Below, piece by piece: positions 9,802 through 18,634 of a DNA stretch of 64,000 nucleotides. The notes under the pieces are model-generated. The model made no database searches. It worked only from the letters and a program-made list of their open reading frames with translations, and was not told the origin of the DNA. A program made the translations under genes and the position numbers. Source of the DNA: Sphingobacterium multivorum (GTDB lineage: Bacteria; Bacteroidota; Bacteroidia; Sphingobacteriales; Sphingobacteriaceae); NCBI RefSeq assembly GCF_900457465.1, contig NZ_UAUU01000008.1, positions 558,001 to 622,000 on the forward strand, read 5' to 3'. Within the stretch, counting starts at the first letter, position 1. Each line of letters begins with the position of its first letter.

Positions 9802-10992
9802 CTAGGATGGTCTCTGAAAGATTTTTATTTCAGAGAACCGGCCTTGCTTTAGGTCCCACTTATATTCGAATGCAATGGAATAACCTAAAGATCTAATTTT
9901 CCACACCTGGTCTTTTTCATGTCCAACGATATAGTGTAAAAACCCTGACATCGCATTTTTTCCAATTTCTTCAACATCTTGATTAAAGGGGATAATGCCG
10001 TTTGAAAATGAAAATAGCTGCTGTGCAACTTCATCGGGTTGCAAAATATGGTTTTTTAAGGTTTTTGTCAATTGTATATTTTCATCGGAAGATAAGTGCA
10101 ATTCTTGCCAGTTCGTATCCAAATTGCTTGCTTTTTCCAGATCCTTGAGTATTTCATTTTGAACTTTTATGAAGCGGGGCTGATTTTTTAGGTAAAATGT
10201 ACCTAATCGCTTATCAATAGTATCTTGCCATTCTTGAGGGCTGAGTTGTTGTATCCAAGTTGATGAATAGCTGTTCCAGCGTATTTCATCCATTTCCTGG
10301 TAGAGTTTCTCTAATTCATTGGCTGGTTTCTGGGGCACGAACGGAATCCCAAGTCGTAAATATTCCACTTTATTGGATAGCGTATATTCCGAATTTTGGA
10401 TAACCATCGTTTGGAGATTAAGGTTGAACTTAAGCATATAAAGCTTATTTACTAGCCAAATTTGCCAAACCTCCTCCTTTAATTGTTTAACGAAGACTTG
10501 ATTTCCAAAGGCATAAGCTATTGTAGATTCGTTTGTTCCTATGTTCGATTGTTGGTAAATCATAGGTTGTATAATTCCGCTGATAAGTCGCGCTATTTCG
10601 ATAGGTCGATAACACTGTAGCAAGGTTACTGTCGTGAATTGTGGGGTTTCCAACATTTTTGACAGTTCCTCAGGAGGCTTGCTATCAAAAATAAATGCAT
10701 TAAGTGCTGTTGGTGGAGCCTGTATTTTTTCAAAATATTTTTTGCGCAATCGTGTTAAGCCAGTATGTTCTTTATGAGCATACGCAACGATCGGGTTAAA
10801 TAATGCATTTTGCTGTTCGGTCGTTAAGGTCGAATCCGTTATTTTACTTCCTATTTCAGTAATAAACTTCAAAAATTCCTTTTGCGTCTTTTCCTTTTGA
10901 TTCCTCAGTTGGCGATCAAAACTCTGGCCTGTACAAGTGAGTGCCATTAATACGAAAAGTACAGTTGACAGCGCTATTTTTGAATATATCAT
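9802..10992 (-). CDS. Hypothetical secreted protein, 396 aa
   Basis: A signal peptide ends LTCTGQ, so the protein is exported. The body is mostly helical and rich in charged residues, with a LRKKYFEKIQ segment and several WQ/LQ pairs. I do not recognise the family. The last codons overlap a stem (TCTCTGAAA / TTTCAGAGA, 9811-9836) without a T-tract. It is transcribed divergently from the small dimeric-barrel-like gene at 11209 and convergently with the HxlR gene. Confidence 0.7.
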   Translation of the reverse strand: MIYSKIALSTVLFVLMALTCTGQSFDRQLRNQKEKTQKEFLKFITEIGSKITDSTLTTEQQNALFNPIVAYAHKEHTGLTRLRKKYFEKIQAPPTALNAFIFDSKPPEELSKMLETPQFTTVTLLQCYRPIEIARLISGIIQPMIYQQSNIGTNESTIAYAFGNQVFVKQLKEEVWQIWLVNKLYMLKFNLNLQTMVIQNSEYTLSNKVEYLRLGIPFVPQKPANELEKLYQEMDEIRWNSYSSTWIQQLSPQEWQDTIDKRLGTFYLKNQPRFIKVQNEILKDLEKASNLDTNWQELHLSSDENIQLTKTLKNHILQPDEVAQQLFSFSNGIIPFNQDVEEIGKNAMSGFLHYIVGHEKDQVWKIRSLGYSIAFEYKWDLKQGRFSEIKIFQRPS

Positions 10993-11208
10993 GTGCTGAT
11001 AGATTTTATCTCAATGTTAGTATGCAAAGATCGTCCTTTTACTTAACATGCATATCATCTAAAATGTTTATGCTAAAGTTAGCTTAGATAACGAAGGAAT
11101 ATTAATTTATTACAAACGATCTTTGGTTAGAAGCTGTTTGGTTTTTAGAGACATTTGGATTGGGCAATTCCAATCCATTCGTACCGGGTCAGGGAAATTT
11201 AAACCATT

Positions 11209-11520
11209 ATGGACAATAAAAATAAGGAACAAATGACGACAGCATATTTGCAAATTGTGTTAAAAATGAATTCTTCCAATAGGGGGGAATTGACAAGTAC
11301 ATATAATAAGTTCAAAGATTTATTTCGAGAACAAATAAAAGGAGCGAAAACACAAGAGCTACTCTTCAGCGATGAGGATATACAGCTCTTATATGGCTTT
11401 GATACTTATGAAGATGCTGAGGCCTTTTTGTCAACAGAATTATACAATAATATCATCCTCGTTGCACTAAAACCACTAATAAGCAATAATCCTGAGATTA
11501 AAATATACCATGTGGCATAA
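11209..11520 (+). CDS. Small hypothetical protein, possible ABM-type dimeric alpha/beta-barrel
   Basis: 103 aa, no signal peptide. The order of predicted strands and helices, with TAYLQIVLKMN at the start, a long helix and a final ILVALKP strand, resembles antibiotic-biosynthesis-monooxygenase-like ferredoxin folds, but no catalytic signature is visible. An alternative start is Met9 (MTTAYLQ). It precedes a CinA-like gene by 51 bases on the same strand and may be cotranscribed with it. Confidence 0.6.
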   Translation: MDNKNKEQMTTAYLQIVLKMNSSNRGELTSTYNKFKDLFREQIKGAKTQELLFSDEDIQLLYGFDTYEDAEAFLSTELYNNIILVALKPLISNNPEIKIYHVA

Positions 11521-11571
11521 AGATAGCGTAGGCAATGCCTTCATATGTAGATGACCTTATATTAATATATA

Positions 11572-12096
11572 ATGAAAATAGAGTTTCCAGAATTGTTACT
11601 GCGCGAAGTCGCTCAAAATCTCAAAGATGCTAAAGATCGTATTGCCGTTGCTGAAAGCGTGACAGCGGGATTGTTGCAGTTAGCCTGTACACAGATGGAG
11701 GGAGCAATGGAAGTTTTCGCTGGGGGAGTGACCACCTATACGATTAATGCTAAGATAAAAATACTAAAGGTAGATGCAAAGGAAGCCGAAAGATGCGACT
11801 GCGTATCTCCGAAAATTACCGAAGAAATGGCACTTGCAGTAAGCAACCTGTTTGGTACAACATGGGCTATTGCCACAACCGGATATGCAACATCCGTGCC
11901 CGAATCAGCTGGTAAATTGTTCGCCTATATTTCAATTGCTGAAAAGGACAAGATTATATCTACCGAAAAAATTGAACTTCAATCGAGCGTCAAAATGGAA
12001 GAAGCGCAGGCCAATTATACCATAAAGGCATTCGAAACTTTAAATAGGCTATTACGACTAAATAGGGTAAGTAAAAAGTCAAGCCAATCCGTTTGA
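11572..12096 (+). CDS. CinA C-terminal-domain protein (NMN amidohydrolase-like)
   Basis: 174 aa matching the CinA/PncC domain: VAESVTAGLLQ, FAGGVTTYTINAKIKIL, AVSNLFGTTWAIATTGYA. This domain deamidates nicotinamide mononucleotide in pyridine nucleotide recycling. The usual AESCTGG motif reads AESVTAG here, losing its Cys and one Gly, so activity is uncertain. Stand-alone CinA domains of this length are common. It is cytosolic and ends against a shared terminator. Confidence 0.82.
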   Translation: MKIEFPELLLREVAQNLKDAKDRIAVAESVTAGLLQLACTQMEGAMEVFAGGVTTYTINAKIKILKVDAKEAERCDCVSPKITEEMALAVSNLFGTTWAIATTGYATSVPESAGKLFAYISIAEKDKIISTEKIELQSSVKMEEAQANYTIKAFETLNRLLRLNRVSKKSSQSV

Positions 12097-12155
12097 GAAT
12101 TGATTATCCGAAAGGTTGTTGAATTGGATGGGATGTACATAAAATAGTAAAAAGG

Positions 12156-12212
12156 AAGGGCTGTCCACGTTAATCACTGCCCTGAAAAGTTAGACTCCTC
12201 GGACAGCCCTTT
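12156..12212. terminator. Bidirectional terminator between CinA-like and glycosyltransferase genes
   Basis: An 11-bp stem (AAGGGCTGTCC / GGACAGCCCTT) with a 34-base loop lies between two convergent genes. A-rich sequence on one side and TTAAC on the other permit use on both strands. Confidence 0.65.
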
Positions 12213-12216
12213 AACT

Positions 12217-13398
12217 TTAAGCTTCTCTTTTCAAATCAAAAGAGAGGTATTTTTCATAATCAATTAAAGATCTCACCGGTGTTGTTACTCCATTTAGAAG
12301 CTCGATATACATTTTTGCTACGTTTTTCCATACAGTTTGTTCTCCGTAGCTGCGTGCTTTGAAACGATGCCAAGCGAGTAGTCGATGGGAGGTATACAAT
12401 AATTTGATGTTGCCACGCATGGATTCTATGTCGTTAAATGGGGTAAGAATGCCACGATCATCTTTCAATAAATCTTTGGCATGCCAGTAAGGAGTGGAAA
12501 TAACTGCAGCTCCCGCGCCTACTGCAAAAGATAAGGTTCCACTGCTTATTTGTTGTTCGTGAGGGTATGGGGATAAGTATATATCGCATGCTGTCAGATA
12601 CTCTTTAAGTTCTTCATCCGTTAAGAATTTATCAATAAAAACAACTTTATCCTGTAAACCTAGTTGATCAACTAAATTTTGAAGTTCGAATCGGTAAGAT
12701 TCACCTTCATGGGCAAGCACATTGGGGTGTGTTTTTCCAACAATCAAGTATTTGAATTCAGGAAGATCGATACCCGATAGGGATTTTATGGCATATTCAA
12801 GCCCTTTACTTCTTCCGATTAAACCAAAAGTCATCATCACAAAGTTTTGCTGTAAATTCAACCTGTACTTGGCTAACCCCTGATTATAGTCAAACTGTGG
12901 CACGCCATGCGGTATAACTTTAATTTTATCCGTAAGAGCCGAATCAAATTGCTCCTTTAACAATTCTACTCCTTTTGGCGATAAGCTGACAACCACCTGA
13001 GATTTTTCCAGAAGTAATTCCATAATTTCTTTCTGCTGCAATGAAGGGGTTTGCAGAATAGTATGAAATACGGTTAATAATGGTATAGTAAGATTGTTGG
13101 CGATTTGTGTGATGAAAATACCGTCGGCACCACCAAATATTCCAAATTCATGTTGCACAATACAATAATCATATTCCTCATTGATGATACGAGCTGCTTG
13201 ATGATAACTATCAAGTCGATCCCGAAAGATGACAAAGCGTACAGATTCATTAAAATCCTCTAATCCATGTTTAGATAAAGCGATGATGTCAATTTGTACA
13301 GTAGGATCGAATTCCATACCTTGTTTAAGGTCTTTCGTAAAAGTTGCTAACCCACATTCTTGAGGCGGACAAGTACTGATGATTGCTATTTTTTTCAT
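12217..13398 (-). CDS. GT4-like glycosyltransferase
   Basis: 393 aa, two Rossmann halves of a GT-B enzyme. The N-terminal half has CPPQECGLATFTKDL and QHEFGIFGG; the C-terminal half has FGLIGRSKGLEYAI, FIDKFLTDEELKEYLTACDIYLSPY and SSGTLSFAVGAGAAVIST. It should transfer a hexose from an activated sugar; donor and acceptor are not readable. A 39-codon ORF lies directly upstream. The gene is not in an exopolysaccharide cluster, so it may make a storage or compatible-solute glycoside, in keeping with the trehalose genes nearby (inference). Confidence 0.88.
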   Translation of the reverse strand: MKKIAIISTCPPQECGLATFTKDLKQGMEFDPTVQIDIIALSKHGLEDFNESVRFVIFRDRLDSYHQAARIINEEYDYCIVQHEFGIFGGADGIFITQIANNLTIPLLTVFHTILQTPSLQQKEIMELLLEKSQVVVSLSPKGVELLKEQFDSALTDKIKVIPHGVPQFDYNQGLAKYRLNLQQNFVMMTFGLIGRSKGLEYAIKSLSGIDLPEFKYLIVGKTHPNVLAHEGESYRFELQNLVDQLGLQDKVVFIDKFLTDEELKEYLTACDIYLSPYPHEQQISSGTLSFAVGAGAAVISTPYWHAKDLLKDDRGILTPFNDIESMRGNIKLLYTSHRLLAWHRFKARSYGEQTVWKNVAKMYIELLNGVTTPVRSLIDYEKYLSFDLKREA

Positions 13399-13403
13399 AT
13401 GAT

Positions 13404-13523
13404 TTAACCCTCCTTTACTGTATTTTGTACTTCTTCAACTGGAAGATCCAAAATGGCCATTAGCAATAAATAGTAGCCTTTTTCCAAACCTATTTTTTTT
13501 GCTTTCTTTTCAATATTTTCCAT
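13404..13523 (-). CDS. Small ORF (39 aa) upstream of the glycosyltransferase
   Basis: Reads MENIEKKAKKIGLEK, then YYLLLMAILDLPVEEVQ, and ends NTVKEG, five bases before the glycosyltransferase start. It is basic at the start, with a short hydrophobic helix and an acidic end. The AAGGAGGG in its last codons is also a good ribosome site for the glycosyltransferase. The pattern suits a small partner protein or a translational coupler. No family recognised. Confidence 0.5.
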   Translation of the reverse strand: MENIEKKAKKIGLEKGYYLLLMAILDLPVEEVQNTVKEG

Positions 13524-13857
13524 ATCCGTACGCTATTTGAGTGTAAATTCTTTTGATGTAATTGAAACAAAATTTATACCTAAAGGATGTTTATGAAGCT
13601 TTAACCGTAGTTTTTGAATAGAAATAGCGTAGGGTAGCTAAGGAACTTCCGAAAAATACAGGTTAAATACGTATTTATAGCATTGGAGAAATGAATTTAT
13701 CGTCGTATCACTTAAATAGTCATTTAATCCCATACAAATTTCATAAATAAGTGCTGTTTTGCTAAAGATGTTCAATTTTCCTCGCTTAAATTTTTCTTAG
13801 CAGTTTCAAACAATAAAGAGGTTCCTTTGGTTGTTTATTTAAGTTAAAAATGAGTTC
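13524..13857. other. Gene-free divergent interval
   Basis: About 330 AT-rich bases between the leftward glycosyltransferase unit and the rightward exonuclease gene; it should hold both promoters. I saw no perfect TTG/TAnnTTTG pair, no long repeat and no RNA gene. Confidence 0.5.
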
Positions 13858-14643
13858 ATGAAAATAGCTACCTATAATATTAATGGTATCAATGCGCGTC
13901 TACCAGTCTTGCTTCGCTGGTTGGCCGAAGAATCGCCTGATGTTGTATGCCTCCAGGAGTTGAAATCTCCGCAGGAACGTTTTCCACTGAAAGAAATTAA
14001 TGCCATCGGATATCATGCCGTTTGGCACGGTCAAAAAAGCTGGAATGGGGTTGCGGTTCTTTCCAAATATGAGATCGAAGAAATCTCAAGAGCGCTTCCA
14101 GGTGATGCCGAAGATGTTCAAAGCCGTTATTTGGAGGTTATGATCCAGCAAGTCGCGATTTGCTGTCTTTATCTTCCCAATGGGAACCCATTTCCCGGGC
14201 CCAAATTTGAGTATAAATTGACGTGGATTGAGCGCTTAGCTAAGCGGGCCAAAACGTTGCTTAGTATGGATATTCCAGCGATACTCATCGGCGATTTTAA
14301 CATTATTCCAACCGAAATGGATACCTATAAACCTGAAAAATATGTCAACGATGCATTGTTCAGAAAGGAGGTTAAAGAGGCTTTCAGTCAACTTCTTGAA
14401 GCGGGCTGGCAGGATGCGATTCGTCAGCTTTTTCCGGATCAGCAGGTGTATACGTTCTGGGATTACTTTCGTCAGGCTTATAGTCGAAATGCCGGTTTGC
14501 GTATAGATCATATCCTATTAAGCCCTTCAATTCAGAATCGTTTGATTGAAGGCGGTATTGATCGCCATGTTCGCGGCTGGGAAAAGAGCAGCGATCATGC
14601 CCCTACATGGATTCGGTTACGGAATAGCAGCAACAATGGCTAA
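13858..14643 (+). CDS. xth: Exodeoxyribonuclease III (AP endonuclease)
   Basis: 261 aa with all main features of the Xth/ExoA endonuclease-exonuclease-phosphatase fold: MKIATYNINGINAR, LQELK with the metal ligand Glu34, IGDFNIIPTEMD, LRIDHILLS and SSDHAP at the catalytic C-terminus. It cleaves at abasic sites and degrades from 3' ends during base excision repair. The NUDIX gene overlaps its last 8 bases, pointing to cotranscription, a sensible pairing of DNA repair with nucleotide clean-up. Confidence 0.95.
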   Translation: MKIATYNINGINARLPVLLRWLAEESPDVVCLQELKSPQERFPLKEINAIGYHAVWHGQKSWNGVAVLSKYEIEEISRALPGDAEDVQSRYLEVMIQQVAICCLYLPNGNPFPGPKFEYKLTWIERLAKRAKTLLSMDIPAILIGDFNIIPTEMDTYKPEKYVNDALFRKEVKEAFSQLLEAGWQDAIRQLFPDQQVYTFWDYFRQAYSRNAGLRIDHILLSPSIQNRLIEGGIDRHVRGWEKSSDHAPTWIRLRNSSNNG

Positions 14644-15106
14644 AAAGATAAATACCAGTGCTGGATTGTTATTGTATAAATTTGAGGCGCTAGAAATTTA
14701 TTTTTTCTTAGTACATCCTGGTGGCCCCTATTTTACGAAAAAAGATGAAGGCTCTTGGACAATCCCTAAGGGAGAAATCGATTTGTATGAAGATGAACTT
14801 GAAGCAGCCAAAAGGGAATTTATTGAAGAGACAGGCTATCTTCCCAGCGGAAATTTTATTGCGCTACAAGCTATTCAACAGAAAGGAGGAAAAATAGTTA
14901 AGTGCTGGGCGATTGAAGGAGATATAGATCCTGCTGATCTGGTAAGCAATACCTTTGAAATGGAATGGCCGCCGAAATCCGGAAAAATGCAAACTTATCC
15001 AGAAGTAGATCGCGGAGGTTGGTTTACATTTGCGGAAGCTAGGAAGAAAATAAACGAACGGCAGATTTCTTTTTTGGAGCAAGTGATTGCTCATGAGAAA
15101 TGTTAA
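14636..15106 (+). CDS. NUDIX hydrolase
   Basis: 156 aa from the ATG at 14636, which I prefer over the upstream GTG-type start at 14546 because that one would run through the exonuclease gene. The NUDIX box is complete: Gly46, Glu52, Arg60-Glu61, Glu64-Glu65, Gly67. The N-terminal TSAGLLLYKF and WTIPKGE are typical of MutT-like enzymes that act on nucleoside diphosphate derivatives or damaged nucleotides. It overlaps the exonuclease III gene by 8 bases. Confidence 0.92.
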   Translation: MAKKINTSAGLLLYKFEALEIYFFLVHPGGPYFTKKDEGSWTIPKGEIDLYEDELEAAKREFIEETGYLPSGNFIALQAIQQKGGKIVKCWAIEGDIDPADLVSNTFEMEWPPKSGKMQTYPEVDRGGWFTFAEARKKINERQISFLEQVIAHEKC

Positions 15107-15136
15107 TTTTTTCAACACCATTTTATTTTGCAAGTG

Positions 15137-15547
15137 CTACCTAGTAGACCTCATTGCTTTAACTTTCGCTGTATTATCATCCGCTACAAACTTCTGATAA
15201 ATTGCTGTTTCCATTCCATATAGAGCGATCTTGCCTTCACTATTACTATGAATCCCATACCCATAGGTTTTTGTAAGCGGGGAAGCTCGCAGGCAAGCTT
15301 GTCCTCTTGAGAAAAAAACTGCTCTTGCTTCAGGATACTCATCTGGTGTTAGATCCCTTCTTTCCGCATAGACTTGGAAAATAATATCGTCAGATGTATA
15401 CTGATAAGGTGCAGAGGCGATTAATTCATATTGTCGTTCAGCAACGGTTTTATTGCTTTTTGATGGTGGAATAGTGCCCTTAACTACTTTGGTATCTGCA
15501 GCAGCTTCAATCAATGTGTTAAAATAATTGGTTGAATGTGTTTTCAT
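15137..15547 (-). CDS. DUF6157 family protein
   Basis: About 136 aa starting MKTHSTNYFNTLIEAA, the common N-terminus of this family; an ATG three codons upstream (15556) is the alternative. Conserved parts include GTIPPSKSNKTVAERQYELI, FSRGQACLRASPLTKTYGYGIH and ETAIYQKF. Soluble; function unknown. Convergent with the NUDIX gene. Confidence 0.85.
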   Translation of the reverse strand: MKTHSTNYFNTLIEAAADTKVVKGTIPPSKSNKTVAERQYELIASAPYQYTSDDIIFQVYAERRDLTPDEYPEARAVFFSRGQACLRASPLTKTYGYGIHSNSEGKIALYGMETAIYQKFVADDNTAKVKAMRSTR

Positions 15548-15598
15548 AATTTTCATCTTTCTTTAATCAATGGAGCCGTAAGGATAACAACAAAAATA

Positions 15599-15642
15599 AT
15601 AGGATATCTTACGATTTGAAAGTGAATCGCAAAATATCCTAT
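15599..15642 (-). terminator. Terminator of the alanine-rich lipoprotein gene
   Basis: Outer stem ATAGGATAT / ATATCCTAT and inner stem CGATT / AATCG. On the minus strand the hairpin is followed by ATTATTTTTG. Confidence 0.65.
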
Positions 15643-15670
15643 GATTTATTGATTATTATGCTCGTATGTT

Positions 15671-16141
15671 CTAGAGCGCAGCTTTAATAGCGGCTAAACA
15701 ATCCGATTGGTATTTCATGATGTTATCTTTATCCGAAGCAGATATTTTTCCATCAGCAAGACTTTTTTCGATCTCGTTTTTAATATCCAACAGTGATTTC
15801 TCTTTATCCAACGCTTGATCTGCAGACTCTGCATTGATGCGATCCACCCAAGTTTTACCTAATTTTGTATAAAGCTCCTTGGCTTTATCATTGGAAAGGA
15901 CAGGGGCTGTCACTGAAGCAATGGCTGCATTAGCCGCCGCTTTATCGGAATAAACAACAGCTTCTGCATCTTTCGTCGCAGCATCTTCGGAAGTTTTCAT
16001 TGCCTCTTCATTGGCGTCAGCTGCTTTTTCCTCCGCATGCTCCATCTTCTCAGCCGCCTTTTCCTGCGGTGTTTGATTATTACACGAAACTAAAATCGCT
16101 GCGGTAGCTAGTGAAGCAAGTAATGTTTTGTTTGAAATCAT
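15671..16141 (-). CDS. Alanine/glutamate-rich lipoprotein
   Basis: 156 aa. The leader ends ILVSC (Cys20 lipobox). Residues 25-75 are a highly charged, alanine-rich helix with Glu-Lys repeats, then a helical domain ends with KYQSDCLAAIKAAL. No family recognised. Such charged helical lipoproteins are common in stress regulons of this phylum. The neighbouring ECF sigma factor upstream on the same strand is a possible regulator (inference). Confidence 0.75.
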   Translation of the reverse strand: MISNKTLLASLATAAILVSCNNQTPQEKAAEKMEHAEEKAADANEEAMKTSEDAATKDAEAVVYSDKAAANAAIASVTAPVLSNDKAKELYTKLGKTWVDRINAESADQALDKEKSLLDIKNEIEKSLADGKISASDKDNIMKYQSDCLAAIKAAL

Positions 16142-16236
16142 AATATTTATTTATTTAGTGATAATGTTTAAATAACAAGATTTATTTGTAAATAGTTTTA
16201 ATTTTTATTTTTTTATAGTTTAATATATCCCCTATA

Positions 16237-16731
16237 TTAATGATATATTGCTAACTGCTTTTGCATGGTCTTTCGAATAAAATGAATGCGTGTTTTAATA
16301 GTACCTTCAGGCATCTGCATATATTCAGCGATTTCATGATATTTATAACCTTCTAGAAACATGTTGAAAATTTCATAATTATCTTCGGAAAGCTGACGCA
16401 ATGCTTTTTGGATATCATCCTGGATAAATTTGCTGCTGCTTAAATTTGTTGAAACAGAATCCGCACTGGCTAAAGCTGCATACTCATGGTGATAGTTCTC
16501 AGTACGTTTTGTTTTTCTGTAATGGTTAATATAAATGTTGCGCATAATCACATACAACCATGAGCCCACCTTAGGATTATGTATAAGCTTTTCGATGGAT
16601 TTTAATGCATTAACCATGGTGTCCTGTATAAGATCATTTTTAATCTCCGGATCTGAAGTAAATTGCGAAGCGAAATTTTTGAGTAGGCTTCTTTTTTCTT
16701 TAAAAAATGAGTTTATCTCGATGTGCTGCAT
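16237..16731 (-). CDS. ECF-type RNA polymerase sigma factor
   Basis: 164 aa. Region 2 is DLIQDTMVNALKSIEKL with NPKVGSWLYVIMRNIYINHYRK; region 4 is LSEDNYEIFNMFLEGYKYHEIA with MPEGTIKTRIHFIRK. It directs RNA polymerase to a special promoter set. No anti-sigma gene is adjacent. It is a close paralog of the sigma factor at 33384, with the same length, the same KEKRSLL-type start and a near-identical region 4. It lies upstream of the alanine-rich lipoprotein on the same strand. Confidence 0.92.
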   Translation of the reverse strand: MQHIEINSFFKEKRSLLKNFASQFTSDPEIKNDLIQDTMVNALKSIEKLIHNPKVGSWLYVIMRNIYINHYRKTKRTENYHHEYAALASADSVSTNLSSSKFIQDDIQKALRQLSEDNYEIFNMFLEGYKYHEIAEYMQMPEGTIKTRIHFIRKTMQKQLAIYH

Positions 16732-17049
16732 GTTGTTATTTTCTAAATTTTACGGCTATTATAGAACAACAACAGTGCAGATTTTAGTCAAAATGCTGCG
16801 TGTTGGAACGCTGATACGATCTTTAGGTAAATATTACGGAAGATGTAATTTATACTTAATATTGGTTATAACTGCTCATTATCAGTATGTTATATTCACT
16901 GTATGAGTCGCGCCAACATAATCAGCTAAGGATTTAAAACCGTATTAAATTTTTGCGATTGGAATTTTCTCGGTAATGCCTCAAAGTACACGTTATTTAT
17001 ACGCTTATCTCAGGTATTTCATTAAAAAACGAAGCCATCACTTGTTATA
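16732..17049. other. Gene-free interval upstream of the sigma gene
   Basis: About 320 AT-rich bases without a credible ORF, tRNA or strong hairpin. It must hold the promoter of the sigma gene and the end of the receiver-like gene. Confidence 0.5.
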
Positions 17050-17448
17050 CTAATGTGCGTTCATGAAGGGAGAGCGTACTGTTAGATTCCTAATCTGTGT
17101 AAAAAGCTGGAGAATCTCTATGTTTGGGGCTACATAGGCATCAACAAACTGTTGACATCGCTTCGCTTCTTTTAGCTGAGTTTGATCCACAAGAACAATA
17201 ACGATCAGGTTTGGATAGCGATTATTTAGAAGCGAAAAGAAAAGGGCGGTATCTTTAAATACCAAACGATAATCGAGCAGCAGCAATTCAGGCTTTTCAT
17301 GAATGAGAGAATTGCTGCTAATAGATTCAAGAGATGCTGCTTCTAGTACAACCCTTGCGGGACTTTGTATATGTTCAGAAAAAAGGATGCGATAGGCAAA
17401 CAACTGCTTTCTTAAACTCGTAATAATACCGATATTGATTTTTTCCAT
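17050..17448 (-). CDS. Degenerate receiver-domain-like protein
   Basis: 132 aa. The beta/alpha pattern follows a response-regulator receiver: LLLLDYR holds an Asp at the phosphorylation position (Asp59), IVIVLVD fits strand 4 and AYVAPNIEILQLFTQIRNL resembles helix 5. The acidic pair normally found after strand 1 is missing (IGIITSLRK), so normal Mg-dependent phosphorylation is doubtful. There is no DNA-binding domain. It may be a stand-alone or pseudo-receiver protein. It precedes no kinase; its neighbours are the twin cytidylyltransferases. Confidence 0.55.
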   Translation of the reverse strand: MEKINIGIITSLRKQLFAYRILFSEHIQSPARVVLEAASLESISSNSLIHEKPELLLLDYRLVFKDTALFFSLLNNRYPNLIVIVLVDQTQLKEAKRCQQFVDAYVAPNIEILQLFTQIRNLTVRSPFMNAH

Positions 17449-17504
17449 AATGAACGATATTGTTGTTGTTTACAAGCCTGCAGTATCTATATTTCATTGC
17501 TCCT

Positions 17505-17990
17505 TTATTGGGGTGTGGTTGAAATAATATTTGCGGAATGGCATTTTAAACTTGCGCCAAAACTCCTTTCCGCCTTCTCAATTTCTTTTTCACTCACAAT
17601 TTTTCGAAGCGACTGACTTGAAAATCGGTTTTTGTTCTTGGTATAACAAATTTCAATTCCCTCTGAAATACAATAATCTCTGCCTGAAAAATCAACCATC
17701 TTATAGTCTTCCCCTATAAAGAATTTGTGGACAGGTAGTGACTGAAGCATATCTGTAATGTCGTGATCCGATTCAAAAGGGATGATTTCATCAACAAACT
17801 GACAGCCTTCCAATTTGATGAATCTTTCGACCATGGTCTGAGCCGTGTCATGGCCATCAGCTTCCTGTACATTTGAATCAGTTTTAAGTCCCACAATGAG
17901 ATAATCACACTGACTCTTCGCTTCCTGTAGCGCAACGATATGGCCTACATGCAACATGTCAAATACGCCGAAAATAATACCTATAATCAT
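17505..17990 (-). CDS. Cytidylyltransferase-family protein (copy 2)
   Basis: 161 aa. The nucleotidyltransferase signature FDMLHVGH (HxGH at His14-His17) and the second motif RFSSQSLR are present. The fold transfers CMP or AMP to a phosphorylated alcohol or sugar, as in glycerol-3-phosphate cytidylyltransferase. It is a tandem duplicate of the gene 15 bases upstream. The C-terminal tail (residues 135-161) differs strongly from its twin. Substrate unknown. Confidence 0.85.
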   Translation of the reverse strand: MIIGIIFGVFDMLHVGHIVALQEAKSQCDYLIVGLKTDSNVQEADGHDTAQTMVERFIKLEGCQFVDEIIPFESDHDITDMLQSLPVHKFFIGEDYKMVDFSGRDYCISEGIEICYTKNKNRFSSQSLRKIVSEKEIEKAERSFGASLKCHSANIISTTPQ

Positions 17991-18005
17991 ATTTTTAATA
18001 TTAGT

Positions 18006-18488
18006 TTATGCATTTATGCGCTTTAACGCGTAATTAGCCCCATCGTTTATACTGACTACGGCGCCCTTACTAGTGTTTTCCTTCGATGCAATTATTCTTC
18101 GCAAAGACGAACTCGAGAACCTGTTTTCCCGTCTATTGAAATAAAGTCGTATCCCTTTTTCTTCGCAATACTGTCTGCCTGTAAATGCCTTATCCATATA
18201 TTCATCACCCAAAATGCGAACATGTATTTTGTATGAACGTAAAACATCTTCTAGGTCCTGCTCAGTAGCGTAAGGGATAATCATATCCACATGTTTACAT
18301 GCCTTTAATTGCATATAGCGTTCAAATACCGATTGTGTCGGCTTGTTTTTTTCTGGACGATCCAGCGTTGGATCTGTCTGCAGACCGCAAATCAGAAAGT
18401 CGCACTGTTCTTTGGCATCTTCGAGCATCTTAATGTGACCTGCATGAAGCAGATCAAAAGCGAAAAACGTAATTCCTATTTTTTTCAT
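18006..18488 (-). CDS. Cytidylyltransferase-family protein (copy 1)
   Basis: 160 aa with FDLLHAGH (HxGH at His15-His18), ICGLQTDPT and RFSSSSLRRI, close to glycerol-3-phosphate cytidylyltransferases. These make CDP-glycerol or a related CDP-alcohol for cell-surface polymers. Its twin lies 15 bases downstream and should be cotranscribed. Two divergent copies in tandem may act on two substrates or form a heterodimer (inference). No polymerase or glycerol transferase gene is nearby. Confidence 0.87.
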   Translation of the reverse strand: MKKIGITFFAFDLLHAGHIKMLEDAKEQCDFLICGLQTDPTLDRPEKNKPTQSVFERYMQLKACKHVDMIIPYATEQDLEDVLRSYKIHVRILGDEYMDKAFTGRQYCEEKGIRLYFNRRENRFSSSSLRRIIASKENTSKGAVVSINDGANYALKRINA

Positions 18489-18634
18489 ATTATAATAATT
18501 TAAACTGCAATTATTGAAGAAGTACAGGTAGAACGCAGCTCAGCAAGATTCGTTTTAATTTTAAATTATTTTTTTGCCTTATTATTTTCAACACCCTTCC
18601 ATCTCATTTCAACTTCCCTTTTTTGAAAAACGAT

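Noticed and set aside
9811..9836. Stem at the end of the 396-aa secreted protein gene as terminator
   Set aside because: A 9-bp stem exists but lies in coding sequence and lacks a T-tract on both strands.
14546..14635. Longer NUDIX start
   Set aside because: It overlaps the catalytic end of exonuclease III; MAKKINTSAG fits the family start.
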